DNA of 64,000 bases. Source: Microcoleus sp. AS-A8. Its GTDB lineage: Bacteria; Cyanobacteriota; Cyanobacteriia; Cyanobacteriales; Coleofasciculaceae. The notes below the pieces were generated by a model, which was not told the DNA's origin, searched no databases, and saw nothing but the letters and a program-made list of their open reading frames with translations. The translations under genes were made by a program, and so were the position numbers. Positions 26,537 through 36,504 of the stretch are shown here, one piece after another (the stretch's first letter is position 1; every line of letters starts with the position of its first letter). The DNA lies in the NCBI GenBank assembly GCA_039962225.1, contig JAMPKV010000024.1, forward strand, positions 1-64,000. Direction: 5' to 3'.

Positions 26537-27265
26537 TCAACCCAAACCCATGCCATCAGTTTCAGAGACTAACAATTGACCTTCGCCTTGATAAAACCAT
26601 ACATAACCCTCACCACCGCCTTTGCCAAAATGACCTAATTTTCGATAATCTTCTTCAATTCCATTGGTAAATCCTTTGACGATGTCACAATCAGCGATTA
26701 AAGTTTCACCTCGCTTGAGTTTGATAACTTTAGCGGGTGAAGAGGTACCGGCTATAACTTGAGATTGGTTTCCAGGTAAAGATTTTAGAACAATCCGCCA
26801 GCGACCATCATTAGAACCCGCCATCTGTCGAAATTTTAATCGCTTAGCACCTATCACTACATTGTCAGAACAAAACTGGAATATGGCATCATCAAATTCC
26901 CATTGTTCCGAATCGGAAAACTCAATGGGTGTGTAATGCAAGAAATATCCTTTTTGCCTAGGTTCCAGGTGAACCTTACCCGTCCCTGTATAGAGAGGAG
27001 CGTTGTAATCCATTTCCGTCCTCAACGCTACCCACAAGTCTTTCAGTCGGTTATCGCTTTTATAAACACCAGAACTCAATTGACCCATACAACTGTGTAG
27101 CGCACCTTTTTGAATAATTACCCCAGAATTATCTAGGTGAATTTTAACTTGCTGAACGAAGGGGATATTCTTGGTGGGATGGTAAAATTTGTTGGTTTCT
27201 TTATTAATGTTATTTTGCAAGTACCATAAATCTGTAGGTTCAAGAATCTTGACTTCGTATTTCAT
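26537..27265 (-). CDS. AIM24-family protein
   Basis: A 242-residue protein with the AIM24 (tryptophan-RNA-binding-attenuator-like) beta-sheet fold signature: IIQKGALHSCMGQL near residue 60, TGTGKVHLEPRQKGYFLHY, and a Gly-rich end (GHFGKGGGEGYVWFYQGEGQLLVS). Bacterial members are cytosolic proteins of unknown function; the yeast relative is mitochondrial. It is transcribed divergently from the substrate-binding protein gene, with about 70 bases between the two starts. No partner is evident. Confidence 0.75.
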   Translation of the reverse strand: MKYEVKILEPTDLWYLQNNINKETNKFYHPTKNIPFVQQVKIHLDNSGVIIQKGALHSCMGQLSSGVYKSDNRLKDLWVALRTEMDYNAPLYTGTGKVHLEPRQKGYFLHYTPIEFSDSEQWEFDDAIFQFCSDNVVIGAKRLKFRQMAGSNDGRWRIVLKSLPGNQSQVIAGTSSPAKVIKLKRGETLIADCDIVKGFTNGIEEDYRKLGHFGKGGGEGYVWFYQGEGQLLVSETDGMGLG

Positions 27266-27335
27266 GATTATATTCAGAGATAGACTGGAGATATATTAAT
27301 ATATAATCAGGGATATAGTATCCATTATTTTTGAA

Positions 27336-28235
27336 ATGCAATCCGTTCGTCGCCTAGTTATGCCACTTTTGCTAGCGCTGCTGACGATGTTTAGTGCGAT
27401 CGCCTGCAACACTAGCACTGGCATTAAAGTCGGCTCGAAAGATTTCACCGAGCAGTTCATTTTAGGAGAAATGTATGCTCTGGTGCTAGCAGACCAAGGC
27501 TTTAAAGTAGAACGCAAACTTAACCTCGGTGGTACACCTGTTGCTCAAGCGGGTTTGCAAAGTGGTCAAATTGATTTGTACCCAGAATATACGGGGACGG
27601 GTTTATTAACAGTACTTAAAGAACCCGCTCAGAGTAACCAGAAGCAGGTATTTAATACCGTTGCCAAAGGCTACAAAGAAAAATTTAACTTAGTCTGGCT
27701 TGAGCCTGCCCCGATGAATAATGCTCAAGCACTGGTGATGACTCAGGAAGGCTCTAAAAAATATGGCATTAAGACAATTTCTCAAATGGTTGCTAAAGCC
27801 AGCCAATTAACAATGATTGGGCCACCGGAATTTGAGGCGCGTGAGGATGGATTACCCGGTTTAAAAAAAGCTTACGGGGAGTTTAAACTTAAAAAATTCA
27901 TTCCCGCCGATCCAGGTTTGAGGTACAAAACACTGAACAATGCTCAAGCCGATGTTGCGGTTGCATTTGGCACAGATGGTGAAATTAGTGCCTTAAAATT
28001 GGTGGTTTTAGAAGATGATAAAACGTTGTTTCCTCCTTACCAAGTGGCTCCAGTAATACGTCAGGAAACGCTAGATCAAAATCCAGGAATTCGTGATGCT
28101 CTCAATACCCTATCTCCGAAGCTGACAACCGAAACCATGCAGCGCCTGAACTACGAGGTAAGTGGGAAACAACGTGAACCGGCTGAAGTGGCTAAGGAAT
28201 TTTTGACTCAACAAGGACTGTTAAAAAAGCCTTAG
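27336..28235 (+). CDS. Glycine betaine/choline-type ABC transporter substrate-binding lipoprotein
   Basis: A 299-residue OpuAC/OsmF-family binding protein. The lipoprotein signal ends FSAIAC. The mature domain starts IKVGSKDFTEQFILGEMYALVL, the family's quaternary-ammonium binding-protein signature, and DLYPEYTGTGL supplies the second conserved motif. It should capture betaine, choline or a related compatible solute outside the plasma membrane. The ATP-binding subunit gene begins 36 bases downstream. The matching permease is absent from this window. Confidence 0.9.
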   Translation: MQSVRRLVMPLLLALLTMFSAIACNTSTGIKVGSKDFTEQFILGEMYALVLADQGFKVERKLNLGGTPVAQAGLQSGQIDLYPEYTGTGLLTVLKEPAQSNQKQVFNTVAKGYKEKFNLVWLEPAPMNNAQALVMTQEGSKKYGIKTISQMVAKASQLTMIGPPEFEAREDGLPGLKKAYGEFKLKKFIPADPGLRYKTLNNAQADVAVAFGTDGEISALKLVVLEDDKTLFPPYQVAPVIRQETLDQNPGIRDALNTLSPKLTTETMQRLNYEVSGKQREPAEVAKEFLTQQGLLKKP

Positions 28236-28271
28236 TTAAGATGGGTAAGCAACAAGGCTGAGGAAACATCA

Positions 28272-29237
28272 GTGAGTGCAATACGTTTTGAGGACGTGTT
28301 CCTAAAATTTCCAGGTGCATCCCACCCAGCGGTAAATGGCTGCACTTGTGAAATTGAAACAGGTCAATTGGTCGTGATTTTAGGGCCATCCGGTTGTGGG
28401 AAAACAACCCTCCTCAAGATGGTCAATCGCTTATATGAGCCAACATCGGGTAGGATTTACCTCGATAGTACGGACATCCGAAAGATACCAGTTACCCAGT
28501 TGCGTCGGCAGATGGGTTACGTGATTCAGCAGTCTGGGTTGTTTCCCCACATGACGGTGGCACAGAATATTGCCGTGGTGCCGAAGCTGTTGGGTTGGGC
28601 GAGGGGGCAGTACCAAGCACGAGTGGATGAGTTGTTGATGCTCGTGGAACTACCACCTCAAGAATACCGCGATCGCTACCCCGCCCAACTCTCTGGAGGA
28701 CAGCAGCAGCGAGTTGGATTGGCGCGTGCCTTGGCGGGTGATCCAAAAGTCATGTTAATGGATGAGCCATTTGGGGCCATTGACGCGATTACTCGCCAGA
28801 CGTTACAGGACGAGATTCTGCGTCTTCAGCGCCAGCTTCAGAAAACGATTTTGTTTGTGTCTCACGATGTTGAGGAAGCACTGCGTCTTGCCGACAAAAT
28901 CATGATTCTGCAAACAGGACAGATTGTGCAGTTTGATACGCCATTAAATATCCTCACACGACCCGCTAATCCTTTTGTCTATGAATTGATGGGTGCGGAT
29001 GATCGGGTGCGTCAGTTGAGTTTGCTGCGAGTGGAGACGGCAATGGTGAGTGTCTCACCAGACTATCAACCTCGAAGTGAACCTGCGATCGCACGACATG
29101 ATAACTTGCGTCAAGCTTTATCCCTATTGTTACGAACGGGTGCACAGCAGTTAACCGTACTCGATGGTGAGGATGTTGTCGGTATCCTTACCCTTGAACA
29201 AATTCGGGATTCGGCACGGATGAAAGTTAATCGTTAA
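28272..29237 (+). CDS. Betaine-type ABC transporter ATP-binding protein
   Basis: A 321-residue OpuCA/OsmV-type ATPase with GTG start at 28272. It has Walker A GPSGCGKTTLL, Q-loop region MGYVIQQSGLF, signature LSGGQQQRVGLARAL, Walker B VMLMDEPFGAID and H-loop FVSHDVEEAL. The C-terminal 70 residues resemble a single CBS-like half (LRQALSLLLRTGAQQLTVLD...VVGILTLEQI), which in OpuCA-like proteins senses ionic strength; usual members have two. It is in an operon with the binding-protein gene, but no membrane subunit follows. Confidence 0.9.
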   Translation: MSAIRFEDVFLKFPGASHPAVNGCTCEIETGQLVVILGPSGCGKTTLLKMVNRLYEPTSGRIYLDSTDIRKIPVTQLRRQMGYVIQQSGLFPHMTVAQNIAVVPKLLGWARGQYQARVDELLMLVELPPQEYRDRYPAQLSGGQQQRVGLARALAGDPKVMLMDEPFGAIDAITRQTLQDEILRLQRQLQKTILFVSHDVEEALRLADKIMILQTGQIVQFDTPLNILTRPANPFVYELMGADDRVRQLSLLRVETAMVSVSPDYQPRSEPAIARHDNLRQALSLLLRTGAQQLTVLDGEDVVGILTLEQIRDSARMKVNR

Positions 29238-29337
29238 GTTGAATGTCACTGACATAAGAGCCTTGAAATAAATTTCACCCCTCAAAGGTATGTCAAGCTA
29301 AAGCTTACTAAATAAGCTTTTCAACCCGTTACAACTG

Positions 29338-29454
29338 ACATCTTGCACCATTGTCAATTAACCCTATGGCCAACGTTGGACAGATACGTCTAAACCCTGA
29401 GTACTTTAGTTCAGGGCGGGACTGTGGGTAACAGTTCAAACGGGTGCAAGATGT
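29338..29454. mobile_element. MITE-like element overlapping the end of the SGNH hydrolase gene
   Basis: Perfect 12-bp inverted ends acatcttgcacc and ggtgcaagatgt bound a 117-bp noncoding unit. Its right end supplies the last codons and stop of the minus-strand hydrolase. Inside, gagtactttagttcagggc matches a motif near 15428-15445 in inverted orientation. Confidence 0.65.
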
Positions 29455-30221
29455 GAGTTTACTAACCGGGTGGATAGTATTTTGGTTAACTCCTGATTTA
29501 GCACCTTATACCCTCTATCGTTAAGATGCAAGGTATCACGAACATAGTTGCTTTTAACTTGACCTTTCTCGGCTAAAAGTGAGTAAGCATCTAAAATTAA
29601 GATATTCTTGGCTTTTAGTGAAGATAGATAAGCATTAACTTCCAATACCGCTTGGGCAATATCGGGTGACCAAAACAATTGCCGAGTCAGCGGGACTGGG
29701 CCAATCGGAAAAATGGTTGTTAAAATCACGGTAGCACCACTGTTTACTGAACGTGCCACGATCTGTTGAATATTAGCTTTGCAGTTGCGAATAATGGTAT
29801 TTTTGCGATGAGGAAATAGGGGGATTGTTTTTAAATCGTTAATTCCAACTTGTATAAGGATAATCCTGGGATGCAAGGGCAAAACATGCTGGTCAAAGCG
29901 TCCCAATACCTGGACTGAGGTTTGAGTGTTGATACCTCGGTTAATAAAAGAAAAGCCCTTGAGCTGTCGCGGAATAGGCCACATTTCTGCTCGCGAGTCG
30001 CCAAAGAATACTACGGTGGTTGTAGAGGTGGTCGGAATACTATTGGGTTGGGAATCGGCACTAAAGGCGCTTAGCCCCAAGGGGTCTAGATTGGTGGTGT
30101 TCAGTTGCAGGTAATATGACCTCGCTTGCAGGAATAGGATCGCGTTGAAGGTTAGCGATACCACCAAAGCGACGAGGCAGAATAATAGGCTTAAACGAAA
30201 TAAACGCTTTTGTTTCTGCAT
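29436..30221 (-). CDS. SGNH/GDSL hydrolase family protein, membrane-anchored
   Basis: A 261-residue protein. Residues about 10-32 form a single N-terminal membrane helix. The SGNH blocks are visible: FFGDSRAEMW (nucleophile Ser), a Gly in INRGINTQT, VGINDLK (Asn) and DTLHLNDRGYK with the catalytic Asp and His. It is likely an esterase or acyl/acetyl hydrolase acting on envelope lipids or glycans, substrate unknown. The last seven residues (SHLAPV and stop) are encoded by the end of a MITE-like element, so the native C-terminus was probably replaced. It ends the minus-strand pair with the AAA fusion gene 17 bases upstream. Confidence 0.82.
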   Translation of the reverse strand: MQKQKRLFRLSLLFCLVALVVSLTFNAILFLQARSYYLQLNTTNLDPLGLSAFSADSQPNSIPTTSTTTVVFFGDSRAEMWPIPRQLKGFSFINRGINTQTSVQVLGRFDQHVLPLHPRIILIQVGINDLKTIPLFPHRKNTIIRNCKANIQQIVARSVNSGATVILTTIFPIGPVPLTRQLFWSPDIAQAVLEVNAYLSSLKAKNILILDAYSLLAEKGQVKSNYVRDTLHLNDRGYKVLNQELTKILSTRLVNSHLAPV

Positions 30222-30238
30222 TTATTGGGGTAAATCAG

Positions 30239-32704
30239 CTAGGTTACATTATGAAATCGTGTACTAATAAACGAAAGATCGACAGCCCCAAAATTCACAC
30301 CTAAAGCAATATTTAAATTTTCTAGAGATTCGACTAACCAGAGAATATCATTGATAGCTTGAGATTCATAATGGTCAAATAAAATAGAAAATCGTTGTTC
30401 TAAATGAGGCTTAACATGCTTGGAAAGGAGAGCAATTTTGAGCAAAAGAACCGTAGTTCCCAGGGAACCATTGTTAGAAATGAGGTCAATAAAAAATAAG
30501 TGTTCAGGTCGCTTGGGACTGGCAACCAAAAAGTTGAATAATTGACGACAGGTTTGTACTAAAAGAAAGTTGTTGACCTTTTGGCAATCAGATTCAGGAC
30601 AAATGTTTTCTAGCTGTTTCGCCAATCGCTGATTAAATCGATGCTTACCATATTCTGGCTTAATTGAACCAATTAAATATTCGTATAAATCTTTTTTAAA
30701 ATCCCGGTAAGAGGGAGTTTGATGAGTTCGAGCTAAAAAGACTTTAGCCAAATCTCTGTAAGTATAGGAGCCGTCCACTTTCCCGACAAATTGCCTGAGA
30801 GCCAGAAACAGTTGGCGATCATTCAATAGGGTGGGATTTCGCACCGGTGCAATAATCGGCTCAGTTTGATTGAAGGAAGTTTGGCGTTCCATTTGGACTC
30901 GTCGCACCAGGTAAGTCGCATACTGGGATAAATGGATTTCAAATTTCCGTTGTTGTTGAGCTTGCAATTCCCGGATCGTTTGTTGCCGTTCTGAAGAGCT
31001 ACCTTCACCGAGGAGATAATGGCTATATAAGTAGGGATAGCGACTAATTAATTCACCGAGGGGACGGTCTTGTTGAGCCGATGAGTTGGGTTTATCAGTC
31101 GGTGTAATCGAGTCAACAAGATTTTGATATTCATCACTCTCGACAAACTTCTGTACCAACTCCTGCAAGCGTGCGATTGGTTTTGGCACTACCCCTTGAG
31201 CCATCATGCTAGAGAGTTCGAGGCGAGAACTGGCAGGGCTTTTAAATAGCGCCACCAAATCCGTACAAGCGGCTGCATATTTGGGGTGCATTTTCCAGCG
31301 ATTGATCAAGATGTGACAGCAGCGATTGAGGATATGGTTAAACTCCTGTTCGGCTAGCTTCGAGGCGATAATTCGATATACGGCTGCCGCAATTTCTGGA
31401 TCGGGATAGCCCCTGCCGTCAATAAATAGTTGGCGCAAGCGATCGAGAAGCTGCGACGGCGACTCTCTTTGCCCTGAGTAAACTAGGTGATTATAGAGCA
31501 TTTGCTCAGACCAGGTAATATCTGTACCATCATCCTCAGGTGGTAGTTCCCTGCTCAGCCAATCGGAATTGAACACATCTCGGTAAAGCCGATTAGAAAC
31601 TCTTAACTTGCCCTGCTGCTTAACCACCAACCCCGACAGGCGCAATTCCATTTCTTCTGGGGTGTCATGGGCTGGAACCTCCTCGCGCTGCCAAATTTGT
31701 TGATAGAGGTACAGTAGGCGATCGCGCTGCTCGCTGCTGAAAAGACGATCGCGTATCGTCCTGAGATGTTCTGGCTCATCCGTCGCTTCCCAATTTTCAA
31801 TCCAGTGCCGACACACCAACTGCCCCACCCACTCCGTGATTGAGGATTTAGACTTTAGGCTTTGGGCTTTGGGAATATGGAGAAATTCTCCTAGATTATG
31901 ACTTCTGCTGTCTGACTCTTGCAGGATAAGCTTACATAACTTTTGGGTGAGAAAGGGTTGTCCACCCGTCCATTCCAACACTTCTTTTAATACACCTTGG
32001 GGATTCTTCACTTTCCCTTCCAATCCCCGCACTAATGACTGAGCTTCGTGCCATTCAAAGCCACACAGTTCGATCGCTCGACCAATGTTAAAACAGGTAC
32101 AGTTGTGACCTCGAATTAAATCCGATGGCGTTGCCACCCCTAGCAGTGCGAAGGTGAGGCGTTTATAGTCTCCCCTGTGGGCACGCTTGTTATAGCAGGC
32201 TTGAATCGCGAGGAAAAATTCATGCCTAAAATTTAGCTGAATCAGACTATCAATTTCGTCAAAAAAAATGACGATATCTTGCCGAATTAACTTCAGCAGT
32301 ACCTCTTCAATAAACTGGCTAAATCGCTGCACCGAAGAGAGTAAACTCCGCTCCGTCCACCAGTGATCTAAATGATCTAAAGTAAAAATATTATCCAGCT
32401 CTAAGCTGCTCATGATGCTGTAAATCACCCCGGCATACCATTGATCTGGAGTGATGTTCGCCGTAACGATGGCACTGAGATCGATTCCTGCACAGGCAAC
32501 CCCCTCATCTTGCAATCGCTTTATGGTTCGTACCCGCAAGCTAGACTTGCCCATTTGCCGAGAGTTCAACACATAGCAAAACTCTCCCTTCTTCAGGGCG
32601 TGATAGAGATCGGAGTCAGCGTGCCGCACCACGTAGGTAGGAGCATCAGGGGGTAGACATCCGCCGATTTGATATTCATAGACTGGGTTTTGGACTGCGC
32701 TCAT
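30239..32704 (-). CDS. AAA-like ATPase fused to an uncharacterised C-terminal region
   Basis: An 821-residue protein. The ATG at 32704 follows TTGAGG; an in-frame GTG three codons earlier overlaps that site. Residues 1-385 are an AAA-like (AAA_35 type) STAND-related module: [17 protein letters not shown], Walker [12 protein letters not shown] (Lys53), Walker [12 protein letters not shown], sensor [10 protein letters not shown] and a winged-helix-like end with [19 protein letters not shown]. The C-terminal 430 residues ([17 protein letters not shown], later [20 protein letters not shown]) are of no family I can name. Adjacent upstream on the same strand is a truncated relative of the sigma-like region found in the gene at 40587. 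It probably acts as a nucleotide-driven signalling switch. Confidence 0.78.
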   Translation of the reverse strand: MSAVQNPVYEYQIGGCLPPDAPTYVVRHADSDLYHALKKGEFCYVLNSRQMGKSSLRVRTIKRLQDEGVACAGIDLSAIVTANITPDQWYAGVIYSIMSSLELDNIFTLDHLDHWWTERSLLSSVQRFSQFIEEVLLKLIRQDIVIFFDEIDSLIQLNFRHEFFLAIQACYNKRAHRGDYKRLTFALLGVATPSDLIRGHNCTCFNIGRAIELCGFEWHEAQSLVRGLEGKVKNPQGVLKEVLEWTGGQPFLTQKLCKLILQESDSRSHNLGEFLHIPKAQSLKSKSSITEWVGQLVCRHWIENWEATDEPEHLRTIRDRLFSSEQRDRLLYLYQQIWQREEVPAHDTPEEMELRLSGLVVKQQGKLRVSNRLYRDVFNSDWLSRELPPEDDGTDITWSEQMLYNHLVYSGQRESPSQLLDRLRQLFIDGRGYPDPEIAAAVYRIIASKLAEQEFNHILNRCCHILINRWKMHPKYAAACTDLVALFKSPASSRLELSSMMAQGVVPKPIARLQELVQKFVESDEYQNLVDSITPTDKPNSSAQQDRPLGELISRYPYLYSHYLLGEGSSSERQQTIRELQAQQQRKFEIHLSQYATYLVRRVQMERQTSFNQTEPIIAPVRNPTLLNDRQLFLALRQFVGKVDGSYTYRDLAKVFLARTHQTPSYRDFKKDLYEYLIGSIKPEYGKHRFNQRLAKQLENICPESDCQKVNNFLLVQTCRQLFNFLVASPKRPEHLFFIDLISNNGSLGTTVLLLKIALLSKHVKPHLEQRFSILFDHYESQAINDILWLVESLENLNIALGVNFGAVDLSFISTRFHNVT

Positions 32705-32877
32705 GGGATGCACCTCAACGTGAGCAGATGACAGACTTCCTAGCGGAAATGTCTTATCCTACCTGCTATATCTCTGAGCGTCGAGAGCTTATGCACTTAA
32801 ATGAGATTTTCCATCCGATTGGGGGATGCGAAGGGGAGGGTCTATAAGTGTATGCAATTTGCTCGCTCTGACCAAGA

Positions 32878-33357
32878 TTACATCTGCAAAAATAGGATGT
32901 TCCCGTTATTTTCAGAGCCATCAGACCGAGTAGGGTTGAAATTGGGGCGATAGTTTAGCTCATCCAAACAGCCTCGGTTTCTTAAGCCTACCCGGACATA
33001 ATGGCGATAGTGTCTTAGGCGTTTTGCCAAATCTTGAAGTCGATTCACAATCTCTTGTGATCGTAAGTTAAAGGGACTTTTGGCATTCACCTGCCGCGCA
33101 ATTTCCTGGAGTTGCTTAGCTGTCGGCGGTAAACAGGGTTTTTTCCGGCTTGATTGACCGGATGTGAACGAGTCTCGACGTTGCATCAGTCGATCGCGCC
33201 GATAAACCGCATGATAGCTTTCCAGCAAAATACAAGCTAGGGTAATTTCCGATTCACTCAGGTGATGAAATTCCCTGAAAATTCGCTCTACCTGCTTAGA
33301 CTTCGTGTCATTTAAGATGGCCCAGTCACTTATTGAATACACACCGCACTCCCACAA
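32878..33357 (-). pseudogene. Truncated sigma-factor-like gene fragment
   Basis: The 159-residue frame matches one internal stretch of the 962-residue protein at 40587: GVYSISDWAILNDTKSKQVERIF corresponds to its residues near 650, and LESYHAVYRRDRL and the LRHYRHYVRVG end also align. Similarity continues upstream of the ATG (ELNLFLWEC) to a TAG near 33386, and the final HTH-like region of the paralogue is absent. It is therefore a fragment cut at both ends. A short functional protein made from ATG 33357 cannot be excluded. Confidence 0.6.
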
Positions 33358-33483
33358 GAACAGATTGAGTTCTGGATAATTAGGCGTCTACATTGTCTAG
33401 GATGCAAGATTAACTTTAATTTTGCACGATCAGATAAGATCGAACACAAGCTGATCGCCAATGATCTTGACAATTAATCCCTA

Positions 33484-36012
33484 ATGGGCATACCAACTTT
33501 AAAGGCTTCTGAGCAGGGACGAGCCAAAATCAAGCAAGCTAGAGAAAAGAGGGGATGGACAGTCACGGAAGAGGAAAATACACCTCTAAAAGAAGCGAGT
33601 CAATTCCTGCTCAGGCAACATGCGGCAGCTAATGACTGGGAAGCGAATGACTCACGATGGTTGAGGGATTTTCAGCGGCTGTTCCGAGTCGAGAGCCATC
33701 AAAATATTGATGCAATCGAGACCCTCATTGCTAGCTCGAACCAAGGTTCCTGGTTAGAGCAAATTGAACAACGAATAGAATCAGGAGAACTCCTAGTTAA
33801 GCATATCTCATACGGCACTTGGAGTCGATTTGCTTCACAGACAACAGTACGCGGGATTAACAAGCGTGCTTTTAAAGCCTATTGCCATATCTTAGGACTC
33901 CAATGGGAAGAGATTGCGGAACACAGAAATCCTCAGGAATTGGAGAGTTTTGAAGCGACGATTGCCGACCCAAACCAAGCGGCGCAAATATCTACCAACG
34001 GCACTTTACGAAGGCGTCCTGCTCACAACCTACCCGTCCGTTACCACACCGCCTTGATTGGTCGTGACACCGAGATGGCTCAACTATTGGAACTGCTCTC
34101 TCCCCATCACCCGACGGCTCACATTAGTGTGGAAGGAATGGGCGGTGCTGGGAAAACATCCTTGGTTTTGGAAGCCGCTTACCGTTGTTTACAGGCCGAT
34201 TGTGGTGAAGCGACAACGCCACTCGCTCCCAGCTTCGAGGCGATCATCTTTACCTCAGCCAAACAACAACACCTGATTGGGAATCATATCTTGCAACGCC
34301 ACAGGCGAGAGCGTACCCTCAATGATATCTTCCGGGCAATCTTCCGCACCTTAGAGTGTCCAGGCTCACTCCCTGCTGACTTCGAGGAGCAACTGGAGTG
34401 CATCCAAAACCGCTTGCAATCACGGCATATCTTACTGATTGTTGATAATCTGGAAACCCTCGATGATCAAGAGGCTGTCCTCTCCTTTTTATATGAACTG
34501 CCGCCAACGGTAAAAGTGGTGATTACGACCCGCTTTAGAGGCGCTTTTGGCATTCCTATCTATTTAGAGGGTTTGCCACTACCTGAAGCGATGCGTTTGA
34601 TTGAGCATCAAGCTCAAGAGCAACGAGTGCAACTCAAACCCGATCAATTCCAGGCGATTTATCAGAGAACCAGTGGTTTGGCTTTAGGGATTGTTTACGC
34701 GATCGGTCAATTATCAGTCTATGGTGTTTCCACCGATGTCTGGGTGACTCGCTTGACTCAGGCAAACGACTTGGCTCATTATTGCTTTGAAGATTCTGTG
34801 CAACGGCTGAGAGGACAACCCGCCCATCGTCTGCTGATGGCACTGGCGCTATTTGCGAAATCGGCTTCACTAGAGGCAATCGCGCAAATCGCTTTACCCG
34901 AAGCGGATTTAAATGATCAACTCCAGGCAAAATCGATGGACTCGTTACAGGTTTTGGCTCAGTTGCATCGACTGCGATTGGTGATTCAGCGTGAGGAACG
35001 GTATGATATGCATCCCTTAACTCGCGAGTATGCCATCGCTGAACTTAAGGCTCACCCGGAGTTTGAGCGAGAAGTGCGGGAACGTTGGGTGAACTGGTAT
35101 CTCCGCTTTTCTCAAGCCTATGGACAACCGCATTGGAGACAGTGGAAAGAATACCAAGGATTAGACCCAGAGTGGGAAAACCTGCAAGCTGCGATTGACT
35201 GGTGCATTCATCACAACCGATATGAAGAGGCTAGGCAATTTTGGCAACACATTAAGGGATATAGTTATGTGCATGGGTATTGGCACGAGCGTTTGGTTTG
35301 GATCGAATGGTTGCTCCAATCGGCTCAGCAGCGCCAAGACCAATCCGCGATCGCAGAAGCTCTCAGCGATAAGGGATGGACATTAACCTTGATGGTGATG
35401 GGCCAACCAGAGCAACTCGCAGAAGTGGATGATCTGTGTGCACAGGTATCCAATCTACAAGCCAGTGAAGACCTGATATTGCAGTTGGAGTTGACGATTG
35501 AGCGGGCGGTTTGGTCAATTCCCCAGGGAAAATTCGATCGCGCTCACCAACTGTTAAATCGGGCTAAAGAATTACTCCGGCAGGTTCAATTAGAAGAGGC
35601 AAAACGCCTGCGTCAGCAAATTCGCATTGATTACTACGAGGCGGAAGTTTGGTTCAGAACCCAAAATTACCAACGAGCTAAAATCGGCTATCACAAAGCA
35701 CTCGAACAAGCACGAATTGCCCACTGGCAGCAAGTGGAAGTCTATAGCCTGAATTGGCTAGCGGATGTTGCACTCGTGGGAGAGGGCAATCTGGATGAAG
35801 CGGAACGTCTGTTAAAAACGAGTATGCCCATCGCTCTGGCTAGCCAGGATAAGCGATCGATTGCATTCCACAAGCGTTCTTGGGCACATTTGGAGAAACT
35901 CAGGGGGAATCTTGCCCCATTGCAACACTGGGCGATGGAAGCCAAGGAGAGCTTTGAGAGTCTAGGGATGCTGGCGGAAGCTCAAGAAGTGCAATCTTGG
36001 CTGGAGCCTTGA
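33484..36012 (+). CDS. NB-ARC/TPR STAND ATPase
   Basis: An 842-residue protein. The first 140 residues form a helical domain starting GIPTLKASEQGRAKIKQARE and ending KRAFKAYCHILGLQWEEI; this kind of segment often precedes NB-ARC, WD40 or TPR proteins in cyanobacteria and may be an effector- or DNA-associated module. The NB-ARC ATPase follows: Walker A GMGGAGKTSLV (Lys224), Walker B ILLIVDNLETLDD, RNBS-like VVITTRFRG and the GLPL motif EGLPLPEAM. An MHD-like MHPLTREYAIAEL comes near residue 520. The C-terminal 300 residues are helical TPR-like repeats. It should act as an ATP switch that oligomerises on ligand sensing. It is divergent from the sigma-like fragment. Confidence 0.82.
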   Translation: MGIPTLKASEQGRAKIKQAREKRGWTVTEEENTPLKEASQFLLRQHAAANDWEANDSRWLRDFQRLFRVESHQNIDAIETLIASSNQGSWLEQIEQRIESGELLVKHISYGTWSRFASQTTVRGINKRAFKAYCHILGLQWEEIAEHRNPQELESFEATIADPNQAAQISTNGTLRRRPAHNLPVRYHTALIGRDTEMAQLLELLSPHHPTAHISVEGMGGAGKTSLVLEAAYRCLQADCGEATTPLAPSFEAIIFTSAKQQHLIGNHILQRHRRERTLNDIFRAIFRTLECPGSLPADFEEQLECIQNRLQSRHILLIVDNLETLDDQEAVLSFLYELPPTVKVVITTRFRGAFGIPIYLEGLPLPEAMRLIEHQAQEQRVQLKPDQFQAIYQRTSGLALGIVYAIGQLSVYGVSTDVWVTRLTQANDLAHYCFEDSVQRLRGQPAHRLLMALALFAKSASLEAIAQIALPEADLNDQLQAKSMDSLQVLAQLHRLRLVIQREERYDMHPLTREYAIAELKAHPEFEREVRERWVNWYLRFSQAYGQPHWRQWKEYQGLDPEWENLQAAIDWCIHHNRYEEARQFWQHIKGYSYVHGYWHERLVWIEWLLQSAQQRQDQSAIAEALSDKGWTLTLMVMGQPEQLAEVDDLCAQVSNLQASEDLILQLELTIERAVWSIPQGKFDRAHQLLNRAKELLRQVQLEEAKRLRQQIRIDYYEAEVWFRTQNYQRAKIGYHKALEQARIAHWQQVEVYSLNWLADVALVGEGNLDEAERLLKTSMPIALASQDKRSIAFHKRSWAHLEKLRGNLAPLQHWAMEAKESFESLGMLAEAQEVQSWLEP

Positions 36013-36213
36013 ACCCTTCAAGTTTTAAGTGCAACTTCGCTCTCACTCATGTTTTAAAACAGCAAAAGTTTTTGCTCGCCTGAAAAAACAGAAGACAATT
36101 AATCACTTTTTATTATTAAATTAATCAAAAACAACATTTGCTTTTATTTCTGAGGGTTGCCTAAACTTAAAGCAAGGAACCCGCATAACAATGAGCAAAA
36201 ATAGACGAAATAT

Positions 36214-36504
36214 ATGGAAACTAGGAATATCACACCTTCCTCACAAGGTGAAACAACCGATGTGAATGAGTGGCTCAGTCGAGCTGGATTGAGTTTTGAA
36301 GACCTAGGCAATGATGCGAGTAGCGTAGCCATACGCCATCAATGGCGAGAGTATCAAGCCGCCGTGCGAATGTACTGTATCTCTAAACGTCAACCCCCAG
36401 AGGGTGTTCAACTAGACGGCATTTATGCTGCGCTGAGAGTACCTCAAGTCAGCATATTTAAAAGCGAAGCATCCGACTATTCTAGAGGTAAATGCTGGTC
36501 GTGA
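36214..36504 (+). CDS. Small hypothetical protein
   Basis: A 96-residue frame with no family I recognise. It is charged, with a probable helix around WREYQAAVRMYCISKRQPP, and lacks a signal peptide. The stop lies at the edge of the structured RNA region that follows on the opposite strand. The composition is protein-like, but support is limited to the open frame and an ATG at a reasonable position. Confidence 0.4.
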   Translation: METRNITPSSQGETTDVNEWLSRAGLSFEDLGNDASSVAIRHQWREYQAAVRMYCISKRQPPEGVQLDGIYAALRVPQVSIFKSEASDYSRGKCWS

